A stretch of DNA of 64,000 nt, from NCBI GenBank assembly GCA_026874595.1, contig CM049317.1, positions 64,252,118-64,316,117 on the forward strand. The letters run 5' to 3'. The notes beneath the pieces are model-generated. The model saw only the letters and a program-made list of their open reading frames with translations. It made no database searches and was not told where the DNA came from. A program made the translations under genes and the position numbers. The DNA comes from Sipunculus nudus (lineage: Eukaryota > Annelida > Sipuncula > Golfingiida > Sipunculidae). Positions 11,523 to 24,043 of the stretch are shown here, one piece after another; the first letter of the stretch is position 1, and each line of letters starts with the position of its first letter.

Positions 11523-14500
11523 CTGATATAGCAATCAGAATTAGCAGTTTATAAAGACCATGAAATGATAAAAGTTACAAAAATATATACATGCACACAT
11601 ATATTGAATAAAATGAAGAAAACACATGATAAAATACTGATTTATACATATATAAAAATAAAAGGAAAGCAGTCACAAACCCTATTGATACCTCCACTCA
11701 AATCTTGATCAAACTTTGCTGTGAGGTACACTCTGTTTTAAAAATTTAGGGTGTAATAGTGCAGTATGGGGTAGAGACTGGTGCAAAGTACAAACTCTTG
11801 GGCTGTTTCCCAGTAATAACTATGTATTGTCCTATTTCACAATAAGAAATTGTGAATGCAAATGGTGTTTGGCATAGAAATATATCCAGTGGATATAAAC
11901 GAGGACCATATAAGAATGGGGTGGGGGGGGGGGGGCAGGGGGATCAGTCTAGAAGGGTTGAGGTGTAAGATATGGGAGGGGTATCCTGCTTTCTTGTGGG
12001 AATAACGTTTTTGAAAATTGAGTGTAATGGTGCAACCTGGGGAAGAAATTGGTACGAGATACAAAATCTGGTGTTGTTCTCCAGTACTAAGCATATATTA
12101 TTCTCCTTTGGTCTGAATGTATAGGTCTCCCATCCACCCCTACCTAATATTACTAACCTGTCTGCATCATCTCCACTCTCATCTTCATCTTCTTCATCAT
12201 CCTCTCCATCCTCATCACTTTCATCTTCATCACTATCATCATCATCGCTCTCATCCTCACTTTCCTCTGCATCTGAAACCAAGACATCAGACAAAACCAT
12301 TAAATTTAAAATCAACCCAATAGTTGTTTTCAATGCATCTTAAGCTCCCATAAAGTATATAGCTTTTAAATGTGGTGCATAGCTCTTACTTATGGTACAT
12401 GTATATATATTTATGAAGTTCATATTCAGAAATTTTAAATGTTTAAACTTTGTTTCAATAAAAAAAATTCAATTTCATTTTTAAACATGAGAGAAACATG
12501 ATCGAGGAAAAACAAAATTTCCTCAATAATTCTCAAATTTTAAAGAATTCTTATTGTAAAATAGGACACTGGTACCCATTCAAAACCATACCAGTGTTGC
12601 TATGTAAAGTTCGGTTCTTTGGTCATTTGTTCATAAAGCGCAAAGTAATACTGAATTTTCATTAAGGCTTTGCATGCTGCTGCTCTTTCCCATAAATAGG
12701 TCAATCCTGATTTTAAATTAACATTTTACACATGCACCACTTTCAATGATAAGCAGACATACAATAAGCATGCGTATTTGATATGGTTTTATTAAATGTG
12801 AGTGACCATTCCTATACCCATGACAACACAATTCAGTAGGCTGGTAACCTCAACTAGACTCGTGATGCAAGCCATATCAAGGAATGCATTGAGTGGTTTT
12901 CCATCATGTGGATTTAATATGGTGGTAAACAGCCCATTATCTTAACATTAGGTTAAGAATAATGAATTAACACAAAAGAATACAAGTGAACTCACAACCC
13001 AAACTGAAATGCGGTCTCTATGGTAATGAGTCATTTCCTGTATCACCTACAAGTTGACTGCATCCAGTAAACTGTGCAACCTGTGCTTGTATTCATATGC
13101 TGTCAGAATTCAACAAACATGTGGAGGGATTTACTAACATGCGAAGTTACAAAAGGATTTTTCTTGCTCATGTAAGGTGTTGTTAGAAAGTACATAAAAA
13201 AAGCCAATAATTCGTCTGGTTTATGTCAAGTGACAGCGTACCAGTAAGCCATGAGGCATGATCAGAAATGACAAAAATATTTGCATTCTCATAGAGCCTT
13301 AAAGTGCGTTCCTCTCTGAAGGATGTAACAGCACTCCGACAGACAGCACACTCATGGCTGACTCTCTAATGTCAGAGGGCAGAAATGGCATTACTATGAC
13401 TACTGCACATATAAGAAGATCAAGAGTGTACATCTAACTGGTCACTTGTATCTTTCTTTACAGGTAAAATTTCAAATGCTTTTTCGCAGAGTCATTTGCC
13501 TTTGACCATTGACAATACAATTTGTATGACTGATAAAAATAATTTGTGCACACTATTAAGAAAAAATTAAAGTAGCACCTTGTGTGACTAAAATGTATAA
13601 ATCTCTGGCAGTAAAAACATGTTTACACATCTATAAAATCTTTAATTAATTTATCTTTTTGATAATAAACTTTATTATGTTAATGGTTATATAAACTGTT
13701 GATCCCACCTAGTTGTAGCTTCTCTTCAATCAGTGGTGCAAACTTGAGTGCCTCCTGATTGTCTGGTTCATACATCAAAACTGTAAAAATAAATAATGAA
13801 GATTTCTAAAAAGAAGAATCAAATGTAGATTTATGAAATTATCTCAACCTATCCATATGTAAAAACATCTGTTTTTTGCATTATTTATTTTTATAAATCT
13901 GTAATTTTTTTCATCTGATTTAGTTGATACTTACTCAGGATATACCATACTATGGTCCCATTAATCTGACCCAGTTTCAGTGACCTTGACCCATTTTTTC
14001 AAAGTCACAGGGGTTAAAAAAGCATTTTTCAGATTTTCAGGGTCAATTTTCTTCTAATCTGTAAGATGTTCAGACAATTGGATGAAAAGCCTACAATAAT
14101 ATATGTTTTCAAACAATTCTGGGGGTTTGCTTTGAATTTACTCATGCGGAACCATATGATACAGGTGACTCAGCACTTTTTAGTGAGGCTACATAAATTT
14201 TCTGGATAAACCAATTGACCTAGAAAGTTGAATCTTACAACATGTGTCATTTACAATAAATGGAGTGCCGTGGTACATTTGGTAGCATTATCTTTAAAAG
14301 GTTTTCAGTATGCAAATTATCAAAATGTGATGTCATCATTTTTACCTCATTTATAAATACTTGAGAAGGAATTTTACACGACACACATACAAATTAAAGT
14401 ACAAACTTCTGCTGTATTTAAATGCAAATACAAATTTGACCCCAACCCTGGAGCATACAATCCAAGCAGCCATAACAGGTGTTAGAAGGTTATTCATTCT

Positions 14501-17500
14501 ATATATGCACTAATGACCAGTATATCATTCCTCCGTGAAGGAGCTTGTGGTAAAGACTTTGGCTAGGGGTCTTAGCACAGAAGTTGGTCAGAGCTGGATG
14601 TGATCCAACGAAACTGCAGTCACAAGTACAGCATGCAAAAAAAATGCCAATAAATAAGATGCCACCATGCTCTGCATGCTATTTTACCAATAATAGTAAA
14701 TAATATTTCTTTGACTGACTGGATCTTCATTTAATTCTCATTTTTAAAAAGTACTGAAGAAAAAAATGATTTAAAAATGAATCATTAATTTAACATTGCA
14801 CTTACCCATCTGACATAGCTTTTGAGCATTTTCATAATCTTCTGCAATTAAACTGTTCACCAACTGAAATGAAATTGAATTAATGTGATGTATCAACTGT
14901 TTGAATGAACATTACATCTGTTACAACATTTGTTGTGTGAATTAAATCAGTTTGGAATGATCAATGTTTAAACATTTGCTTCGGCAACATTTTATGTAAT
15001 TTATTCACCTAAAAAACTGAAAGGAAAGATGATAATCTAGAACAATCAATTGCCTTAACTGGTAGATAAATAACTTTCCAGAATAGATTACCACATTTAA
15101 AGGTAAATATGTATATATGGTATTTCAAAATAAACAATGCTGAATTTACATACTATCTAAAAGTGAGGTTACCTACAGATTATCTTAAATGGCGTATTAA
15201 TTTTTATCTCATGAAGTGAAATGTTAATTTCACCAACTGAATTTATATATCTTCACAGAGATAGACATTTTCTTAAACATTGGATTTATTCATAACCTCA
15301 TAGAGTGGTTCAAATATAAGTTCACCAACCTTAGTTTATTTATATGTTATCTCACAAAATCAATTTGCATTTAATTTCATTCTGTGAATTCATGTATAAT
15401 CTTACCTCCATCAGCAACTCATTAGGAGCTTTCTTTGTGTCTTCATCGTCTTCATCTTCTGAAAATGAACTTTCTGATTCTTTCTTCTGCTTTGCCCCCT
15501 TGGGTTTGCTGGCCTTATGCACTGCTGCCCCCTGCGGGACAGTCCCTGAACTACTGGCACGTCCACTGGCAGCCACACTGGCTGAATCACATTTGTGTTT
15601 ATGAACTTTCTGGTTTGGAAGATTTTGGTTAGATTTGGCAGTTTTCCCATGAATCCCCTCACTCACAACCCCAGTAGATCTATCACTACCATGGTGCATT
15701 TTATGTCCGCGTGCAGTAATATCCTCCTCATTGTCAGAGTCACTATTCTCCTCACGAACTTTGAGATCATCATGAGGGTTCACTCTCCTGTCATTTCTGT
15801 TGTCTTCCCCTGACCTTCTGATTTCCTTTGTATCTCCTCCCCAAGCATAAGTTGGTGTTTCTTGTGGTTTTTCTCGGATTCTCTCCTTATGCCTTAGATA
15901 TAAAACAGAAAAAAGACGCATGTAAATAAAGTGTTCATTACATATGTGATACGTCTATCATGGAGAATACTGGTTCAACTGAATGCAAATTTGGCTTGAT
16001 CTTCATTTATAATACAAATTATGCAATATTAATGAATATTAATAAAACAATATGACTTATGACTGAGGTGTAAGTGTGATTTAATTTATTGAGACTGTAT
16101 TTCATAAATTGAAATATGACCAGATAAAGAAAATGTAAAAAGAGTGAAAATTATATTTAAATATAAAATGTTTTTAAAAAGCTGGCACAATATTGCTTTT
16201 ACAGCATATCATTGTTGATGGCACATGGATCTAGTTCTACATTGAACATGGGTGTTCAAATGGCTATATTCCTGTTATATTCAATTCTTTATGCTAGGCT
16301 CTGCATGACTAAGTAAAATAAGTTTTGAAATAAAGGGGCTTAAATAAAGGCAAATGTGTCTGGCAGGAATTACAGTAGCTTCATATCTGATATATATATA
16401 TATATCAACAGTACATATACTCAGGTTGGCATATTATTTACATATATATCAATGTGTATCAATTAAATGAACATGATAATTATATCTAGATCATAAAACA
16501 GTATAAAAAATGACACAATAGATACGTTTGTTTATTTTTATATTTGCATGGAAAACAGTAACAAAAATTTTAAATATATTTTCTTTTAGATTAATTAAAT
16601 GCACTTGTCACATCAGGCCTACCATTGAGGATATCATAAAATAAGACACGATTTCATGTAAATAATATAAAAAATAATAATTGTATTAATCTCACCATAT
16701 AAAACAATATGAAAGAAAAAAACTGCATAAAGTCATACAAATAACAACGTTCATTGCAAATTCATAACCTAGTTTGGACTGATATATAATATAGACAATT
16801 ATCAATACCATCAGCTTTAAGCATAATAATATTTTATGATTACATCACAGATTGATTACCTTTCAATTTGTCTATTTTCCTCATCAATAGAGTGTCTCCA
16901 ATCCTCTTCAAAATCCTCTGGCTCTGTTCTAAACAAGATAAATGTAAAACACCATCAGCAGTGATTAAATATTTCTGTTGACATATTTAAATGAAATGGT
17001 ATTATTCCCAGAAATTTATTTTCCTCCAGCAATTTTTATATTGAAACCATTATCAATGTAAGATACAGTAGCAGTATCTCTCAGGGACACAGAAGGGACC
17101 TGCTTGGTAGAATGGGTTGTGGTGGCTGACCAAACAATCATTAAGTTGTGGCTATTGGCTAATAGTTACATGCTCACTTTGTAAACTACAAATCTGTTTG
17201 CTCTGCCTGGTGTGGGACTCATGCATGACCTGCAATAAGCCCTTTGATGTTTATCTGCTGGGAGGTCACTGAGGCACACCATATTACATGGATACCTTTC
17301 ATTGTAAATCAGGAAGTTGGTTCTCAGCATAATGAGAGCACTTGCATAATCATTTCTAGGGAAAACTGTATGGTGTTTCAATTAAGTGAATAATATATTT
17401 TTGTTTGTTCTTTGTATACCCTTACCCTTGTACTCGTCTTCTGGCTGCCTGTAGGGAGATCTGTTTTGTTGGTGTCGGTGTCCATCGACTCCTCGCAGAA

Positions 17501-18894
17501 TCTGCTCGTCCTGATGGTGGTCTCCTCCCTGCTGAACCCACCCTGTAGTCCTTATCCTCAGGGCTCATAAAGTCCCCTGCTGATTTGCACAAATCTGCAA
17601 CAGTTACACACAAAGGAAAGTTTGAAATCAATTCCCTATGGAGTAGCCCTGATGTTAAGCTTAAAATTTCTGAGCAGACCACTTGTTTTCTTAACTAATT
17701 TTATTTCAGTTTATGCTTTGGTTCATAATGCTAATTAAAGACAGCATCATAGTCCCATTCATACTTCACTGTTAAATATTCTGAGCTTGATTACAAAAGA
17801 AATACATTATTACACAAGTGACCACTAAAAATAATGAAATACCGGAAAAAAATGTATGTCATATGTGTAGCTAAAATCAGCAGAATTTCATAAAACTGAG
17901 TCCTTATGATGATAATTACGTTGGTTGTTGAGTTCAGTTTGTTGACAGTATTATCCAGGTATGTCTTCAAAATAACAAGATAACATACACTTACTTAATC
18001 ATATTATATTTAATGTTTCTATACATACCTTCTGGTGGCAAAATTTCAAGACTGCTGCAACTTCCTTCCTGTAAAGCAAAAATATTAATCTCACAAATTT
18101 GTGTATGGTGTCCATATCAAGGTAATATACTTAAATTCCTGACTGGTTGCTACACATTTATCACTTGGCGACCAAAAAATGAACTGATGCTGGGTTTATA
18201 ATACCAACAAAAGACTACAAAACAATCACCATGTAGTGTAGATCAGCAAAGTTTGCAGGCCACAATTTATCAGAAAATGATGTACATGTACATTGTTGAA
18301 CATGTCTAATAAATTACACAGAACACAAAAATGAAGTATGCCTTACCCTGACATAGTCCTTCCTCCTCTGTGATGATGTAGGTCTAAAGGTATACAAAAA
18401 TGACTTAAATATTAAACTCTATATTGATGATCTAAAACTCATAAATACAATATACACAATTATCAAAAGTTTTATCTTGCATGAATATAATCATGTTCAG
18501 ACAAGGAAAAAAAACAGTATCTTACTTTTTAAACTTAAATACCTTAAAATTGCTTACATGATGTTCTAAATAGTGTATCTGTAAATCACTTCATTCTACG
18601 GCTTATATATACTCTGTAGGCAACTGGTTCCTGGTAAATCATTGTGGATAAAAAATAATAGGATATATGATTTTAATATGCATTTAACAGTAGTTATGAT
18701 TTGCATTTTTGTATTTGGAACAAGTTAAAAAATAACATTACTTTATTCAGCTACTGTAAAGTTTTAATCATATTCAATTTTTAAATTTAAAACAAAGAAT
18801 ACCTTGAAGAACGATCTTTGAAGCTTGCAGAGGTTCCATTTTCTAAAACTGTCATAGCATTTGGCATCTCTGTGCCTTGCTTCCTTCTCGCCAT
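11393..18894 (-). CDS. ERICH2: ERICH2 orthologue, glutamate-rich protein 2 (10 coding exons)
   Basis: Joining 18894-18803, 18383-18347, 18068-18029, 17594-17426, 16928-16860, 15892-15406, 14863-14806, 13780-13709, 12272-12158 and 11522-11393 gives 422 codons plus TGA. Every junction is GT/AG and in phase. Residues about 294-341 form the conserved core, including LIAEDYENAQKLCQM then VLMYEPDNQEALKF, which match the ERICH2 C-terminal region (helical, TPR-like in look). Residues about 342-390 are an Asp/Glu/Ser tract, followed by a KWMELMMHMVMREF tail. The N-terminal half is basic, polar and probably disordered. Vertebrate ERICH2 is enriched in testis and its biochemical role is poorly defined. 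A sperm or ciliary role is only an inference. The start is the first ATG of the first in-phase exon; AUG codons at residues 10 and 14 are alternatives. Confidence in the family rests on the core block. Confidence 0.85.
11735..12110. repeat. Diverged tandem duplication in the last ERICH2 intron
   Basis: About 100 bases at 11740-11845 resemble 11995-12100 (shared pattern GTGTAATxGTGCA, then GGGG, GAxACAAAxTCT, and CCAGTA), an offset of about 257. A G-run (11920-11936) lies between the two copies. Non-coding. Confidence 0.5.
12158..12272 (-). CDS. ERICH2: ERICH2 coding exon 9 (acidic tract)
   Basis: A 115-base exon that is nearly all Asp, Glu and Ser codons (runs such as ESDEDGEDDEEDEDE). This is the feature that names the family. 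Acceptor TTTCAG, donor GTTAGT. Confidence 0.8.
13709..13780 (-). CDS. ERICH2: ERICH2 coding exon 8 (core)
   Basis: A 72-base symmetric phase 1-1 exon encoding VLMYEPDNQEALKFAPLIEE and the following KLQL. Acceptor TTTTACAG, donor GTGGGA (a weaker donor). Confidence 0.85.
14806..14863 (-). CDS. ERICH2: ERICH2 coding exon 7 (core)
   Basis: A 58-base exon encoding LVNSLIAEDYENAQKLCQM, the most recognisable ERICH2 segment. Acceptor ATTTCAG, donor GTAAGT. Confidence 0.85.
15406..15892 (-). CDS. ERICH2: ERICH2 coding exon 6 (largest)
   Basis: A 487-base exon encoding a polar, low-complexity region and ending ESSFSEDEDDEDTKK-APNELLME in phase 0 at GTAAGA. The last residues begin the conserved ERICH2 core. 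Confidence 0.85.
16860..16928 (-). CDS. ERICH2: ERICH2 coding exon 5
   Basis: A 69-base acidic exon (TEPEDFEEDWRHSIDEENRQ), acceptor TTGTTTAG, donor GTAATC, ending in phase 2. Confidence 0.8.
17426..17594 (-). CDS. ERICH2: ERICH2 coding exon 4
   Basis: A 169-base exon rich in Arg, Ser and Pro (RRPPSGRADSARSRWTPTPT), acceptor GTTGCAG, donor GTAAGG, ending in phase 2. Confidence 0.8.
18029..18068 (-). CDS. ERICH2: ERICH2 coding exon 3
   Basis: A 40-base exon (EGSCSSLEILPPE) with acceptor TTTACAG and donor GTATGT, ending in phase 1. Confidence 0.75.
18347..18383 (-). CDS. ERICH2: ERICH2 coding exon 2
   Basis: A 37-base micro-exon (PTSSQRRKDYVR) with acceptor TTTAG and donor GTAAGG. It restores phase 0. 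Confidence 0.75.
18803..18894 (-). CDS. ERICH2: ERICH2 coding exon 1
   Basis: Encodes MARRKQGTEMPNAMTVLENG and ten further residues, ending in phase 2 at a GTATTC donor. A CACAG just upstream of the ATG could be an acceptor for a non-coding first exon. Confidence 0.75.
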
Positions 18895-19653
18895 TTCCTG
18901 TGGTATATATGTCCTTTAAAGTCAATAGTTAATTTAATAATAATATTAATATATATTATAATAAAAAAATGTTATCTTCAAATTGCCGGTTTCCTAATGA
19001 TAAATTCCCATCATCCAAACAATATGTAGCACGAGTTCAATAAACTTTTCCCCATATTGATATATGTAAGAGGATAACGTAGTCCAGATAAGAAAACGTT
19101 TGCCGAGCTACTGTTTTGATGGTGGCTTCCACAACTGTCAGTTCACTCTCTGCTGTCAGATGGCTGTCGTCACGCACATAGCGTCATTCGCAACGGGCTC
19201 AGTAACTGCCAGAAACGATCAAAGAACCATGATAACGTCAGTTTGTAAGTCTCTTATTTACCTTCAACGCAAGGGAATTGAAAGTATTATACTTTTTCAC
19301 GCTACATATTTTGACGTGTAATGATTAAACTTAATAACATGTGATTCCAGATGAAACATGCACCAGCCAAACAAACTGCAACTCCGCAGTCCTCTCAGGC
19401 AATAACGTGGTAAAACTCAGAGTTATTTTCATATAGAAGATGGGTTAAATAGCTTTTAATAACTGGATACTTAACACAATAAATTTTATTCTAAAAATGT
19501 AAGATACGTATTTATAATTTTTGAAAAAAAAATATTTACAATGCGGTCATAAATTCTTAAGAAACTGGTTTGGTAAACTAAATATTGTACCGGTTAGGCA
19601 TCTGAGATATTTAAATAGACTGGTACTCGTTTATCAATAGAACGGTAACATGG
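18895..19653 (-). promoter_or_regulatory. Presumed ERICH2 5' UTR and promoter region
   Basis: The sequence directly upstream of the ERICH2 start. The interval 19090-19260 is less AT-rich than its surroundings and contains several CpG-bearing motifs such as GTGACGAC and GATAACGTCA. A transcription start there is an inference; no clear TATA box or X-box was found. Confidence 0.25.
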
Positions 19654-19662
19654 TAAATGTAG

Positions 19663-21940
19663 GGCAATAAATAAAACTCGGAAGTCGGAAGTCGGAAGCC
19701 TTCGGAAGTCGGAAGCCGTTATAATTTTTGATATAATGTTAAAAATAACGATCATACCAACACTTTTTCGTGTTAAAATGGAAGATATAGACCCCCTTTG
19801 CAAAACCAGAAAGTCGAACAAACGTATATTCCCATATATGAAAATCAAAGCATTTATAATGCGTCGGAAGCCTCTCGGAAGTCATCCTGAGGTGACAGAT
19901 GATGTCCAAAATGCATAAAACTCGGAAGTCAAGACCATATAGCACCAACCAAAAATGACACAGAAAAAGTCTTGCATCATTTCAAATTTTAATTAAAGTT
20001 ATATTTATGTATTTGAATAAAACAATAATGTATATTACTAATTAAACATAATGATATATAAAATATAAAAAAAAATAAATGTTGAAATATACATTCAAAT
20101 GTAATACATTATATATCATATCGCGACGTAATATTTTAATATGGAATGTTATTTCTAATAAATATAATATAAAAACATTTAAAATTACGTAATTTTATCA
20201 AAATGGTGTGGTAATTTTTTTCCTTATATAACAAAATAGATTAGAATATTTTATCATATAAAATATGTTAAGTATTCTACATTAATTTGTATTATAATAT
20301 TTTTACATAATACTATTCAAATATTTGATAAAATACATAAATTTGTATATTTATGTAAAAAAAAAACAAAGTATCAAACTGTCGCATCCATGCAGGAACT
20401 GGTAAAACCATAAGAAAAGTCCTATAAGTTTTGTTTTAATAAAACTATTCTTTTTTATCCATTAGGGTGCTATATACAGTATAAATGAAATTAATTTTTA
20501 TCCATGCATTAGGTTGCTTTATATGGAACGCATATAACTCTCCAATGCTTGTTGAATACTGATCACCCAACGTATCAGGAAACATTTTTTAGAACATTGC
20601 ACAGATAATTTGCATAAACCATTATAAAACACTTCCAAAATATTTAAAAAATTTAAAAATATGTAAAACTGCATAACTGTGAAAGATTTAAAAAAAAAAG
20701 CCATGTTATGTTGCAAAATATTGATATAAATTATAACAGTATCTTTATGTTAATTTTAGCTTAATCAAAATAATTTATGTAGGAAGGATATTACATTATT
20801 ATATGAGTCCAGAGATCATTTTTTAATTTTACACTTTAAAGCCACATACTGTTTTGGAAACATTTTAAGAACAGTTTCATAAACTGTTTGTGCTAACTGG
20901 GGATCAGGCAATAAGAACAATGAAACGCGTGTGCCTTTAAGGTAACGACATAAACTATCTTTAGATAATTATCAGTTACAACTAATAGGAGGAATCGCCA
21001 TCTAAAATCTTTTCTGCCATCTGTTATCCTTTTTATTTGTTAGAATAACTCCCTAGGTGGAGGAGATAAATTATCACATACATGAATGGATATATAAATA
21101 ATCATATTATATACAATTTAATCATTTCATATATTAATTTATATTGACCTATATATTTTTGTCTTACTTAATATAGGAATATTGATTATATTGTACTTTT
21201 ATAATATATGATATTTTATCATAAAAATAATTTAATATCAAATTATATCGCTGTTGAATGAATATATAATTATATCGTCATCTGTGTTATTTAACACATT
21301 ATGTATACATTTTATTATACGTGTATTATGTAATTATATTTTGCATCATGTATGAATTTGTTCAATGAAAATAAAAGAGAATACCAAAACAAATCTGTAT
21401 TGTATTATACTGTTTTTTTTATTTATAATTATAGTATTTTATATTCATGTTTTATATTTTAATATGAATTTATATATTATGTTGTTAGTTATATACATTA
21501 TGATTTTATTCAAATACATAAATATTACCTAAATTAATATTTGGGTTAATGCATATATTATTTTGTTAGTTATATACATTATGATTTTATTCAAATACAT
21601 AAATATTACCTGAATTAATATTTGGGTTGATGCAAGACCTTTTTGTGTCATTGTTGGTTGATACTGTGGCTTGACTTCCGAGTTTTATGCATTTTGAGCA
21701 TCATTTGTCACTTCAGGATGACTTCCGAGAGGCTTCCGATGCATTAATTATGCTTTAATTTTCATATATATTAATATATATCTTTGAAACTTTCTCGTAT
21801 GAATAAGGGTGTCTATATCTTCCGTTTTAACACAAAAACTTGTCGATTTGTTTGTTATTTTTAAAATTATACTAAAATATAAAACGGCTTCCGACTTCCG
21901 AGGGCTTCCGACTTCCGACTTCCGAGTTTTATTTATTGCC
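19663..21940. mobile_element. Non-autonomous DNA element with ~380-bp terminal inverted repeats
   Basis: The left end 19663-20045 is the inverted copy of 21562-21940, beginning GGCAATAAATAAAACTCGG on both ends. It carries clusters of CGGAAGTC/GGAAGCC iterons both at the tip and about 230 bases inward. Flanking 9-mers TAAATGTAG (19654-19662) and TAAATGTGG (21941-21949) differ at one base and look like a target-site duplication. The interior is extremely AT-rich with no coding potential. About 70 bases at 21483-21552 are duplicated directly at 21562-21631. Long TIRs with a 9-bp duplication fit Mutator-like (MULE) elements; a hAT-type 8-bp reading is less likely. Superfamily is inferred only from structure. 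Confidence 0.85.
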
Positions 21941-21949
21941 TAAATGTGG

Positions 21950-22006
21950 CAGAGAGGAACCAATCCGTAGTGAGTCCGTGACAGCAGTGACCGTGAGAAA
22001 CATTAG
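21950..22006 (+). other. Candidate non-coding first exon of the COX14-like gene
   Basis: Less AT-rich sequence immediately right of the inverted-repeat element, ending at a strong donor (CATTAG then GTAAGA at 22007). It is the nearest plausible plus-strand 5' exon for the gene whose acceptor lies at 26719. The link is inferred. Its exact start is unknown and might lie within the element. Confidence 0.3.
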
Positions 22007-24043
22007 GTAAGATCAACAGACTTGCAAATAACGTAGAATCCTCAAAATTAAAACATTTGTGTGTAAATGTACGTTTTTAAACAGTATACGTCCTTATTGA
22101 TAACTACATTCAGGTGGCGTCATCTGACCAGCATTCCTGAAGCAGGATAAGCATGCTTTACATAAAATCTTTTATTATCGCCCTCACAGCACTGACAAGT
22201 TGACAGGATAAATGATAATACTAGGGCAATAAATAAACTTTTTTATTTTAGAAATCCACCTGACCCCGCATGATTGTTTGTTCCAAGTCATGATAATTCC
22301 CGTAATTTACCAATGAGACTGGAGTTAAGCTTCAATGCCTGGTTATGAATGTGTGAAACACAGAAAACTATCCCAAAATAAATAAACACCTTCAGCACAT
22401 TTGTCAACAAGACTTAAGAACCAAGTGCTGAGGCACCTGTGAATATTTGCATGACGTTATTAGATAGTCTCTAATACAGACACAAGGTGGAGCTCTGCTA
22501 GAGGCCATTAGACTGGTACCCAGCAGTAATCTACTTCTCTCAGGCAGAAAACAAAACAATTGGTCCAGGGGAGTTGGAGTATGTGTACTACCAGTCTATG
22601 ACACTGTATGCAAACGACTTTTTGTCATCATAGGTTACCAGTATTATTTCCATATTTGGAAATATTCTATTCATGGAGCAAGCGATCTAACAGAAGGGGT
22701 ATTCTTGGTTAGGCCTCACAAGGGTAACAAGACCTCAGTCGGGAAATGATCGCTTGTCTTTTAGCCAGAGTAACATGAATAGTAGAAAAAAGATGCCAGA
22801 AATGGGTTCTGGTGCCTGGATGACATTTAGCGGACCCCTGAGAAAACTTCCAGCCATTTCCAGTGGTCGGGCATTTATTTTACACCCTGAATACTCTAGT
22901 CTATAGCTCAGTGGTATTATATAGGTATATCACTATTATCAGAGACCAGTAGTAGATGCTAGGTAGGGTGCAATTATAGAATACCCCACACTCTTGAAAC
23001 ATGGTAATGGTAGGTCTTGCACAGCTTTTGGAGCTAGTATAGCCTGATTTGTTTGGATTCATTACTATTACTAGTATTAGACCCTTGGAATCATAAGTAA
23101 ATTAAGAATAGGTTGGGCATTACTTTAGGATAACGCACAAACACTCTGAGATATGACACTTGCGTTGATTGAAAATTTCACGCTCAAACGCACTGGAGAG
23201 ACTAGGATACCAGTACCTGGTCAAAGAAAGGGGTCTGGTTCATGCAGTGGGGGGAGGGGGCTGGAATTGTAGTTGATTAACCCTTATCACTATACCTTGA
23301 TCATACTAATGGGATTAGGAACAATCATAGTGGTAAATGTATGTGTAACATTACAAAGAAGAAACAGTGGGCAATTCAGTTGAATGTGAATGTCGCAGGA
23401 ACAAAATGAAAGTTTGTGAATACAGTTTGCTAAGCAACTGTTGTTGTGGTTATCTTCAAAATTCTCATGTCATTTATTATAAGTCAGTAGCCACCTAAAG
23501 CCCCATCACACCAAGCAGATTGAATACAGGGGGTCACAGGAACAAGCTCCTTATAAGCCATCTTCATAACTTACTTTGCCATGAAGGCAAGTTGCAAGCA
23601 TGATGCTATCATTCGAAAACCAAATTGAGATTAATGCCAACAGGATGGGATTTTGACCTTCTGACACCAAAGTTGACTTGGTTCAATTTGCAAGTTGCAA
23701 GCATCAGGAAAGCCAGGATATTTATGTCTTGTGAATCAATAGCCACAAAAATTTCCACCAGTGGTCACTGCCCTACATGAGTTGATTCTCCCATGTGAAT
23801 AAGGCTGAATATAATGACATGGATAAAATGAGACATGTTGTCCCCAACCCCCACTAGAATCAGGTGATGGTAAAAAAATGAAAATTTAGATCAAATTAAA
23901 AAAAAGTGACTCGTGTCATGATGCTATCATTTGAAAATCAAATTGAGATTAATGCCAACATGGTGTGATTCTGATCTTCTGACACCAAAATTGACTGGGT
24001 TCTTCCTTAAATGATGAGAAAAACACACACATATATATATATA

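Noticed and set aside
12117-12323. Plus-strand His/Leu-rich ORF
   Set aside because: It is the antisense shadow of the ERICH2 acidic exon.
14524-14612. tRNA-derived SINE head (GTGGTAAAGACTTTGGC and GATGTGATCC resemble decayed A and B boxes)
   Set aside because: The match to Pol III boxes is too weak and there is no second copy or poly-A tail in the window.
19663-21940. Possible retroelement or virus-derived insertion
   Set aside because: Ends are inverted, not direct, repeats; there is no reverse transcriptase, integrase or other coding sequence in it.
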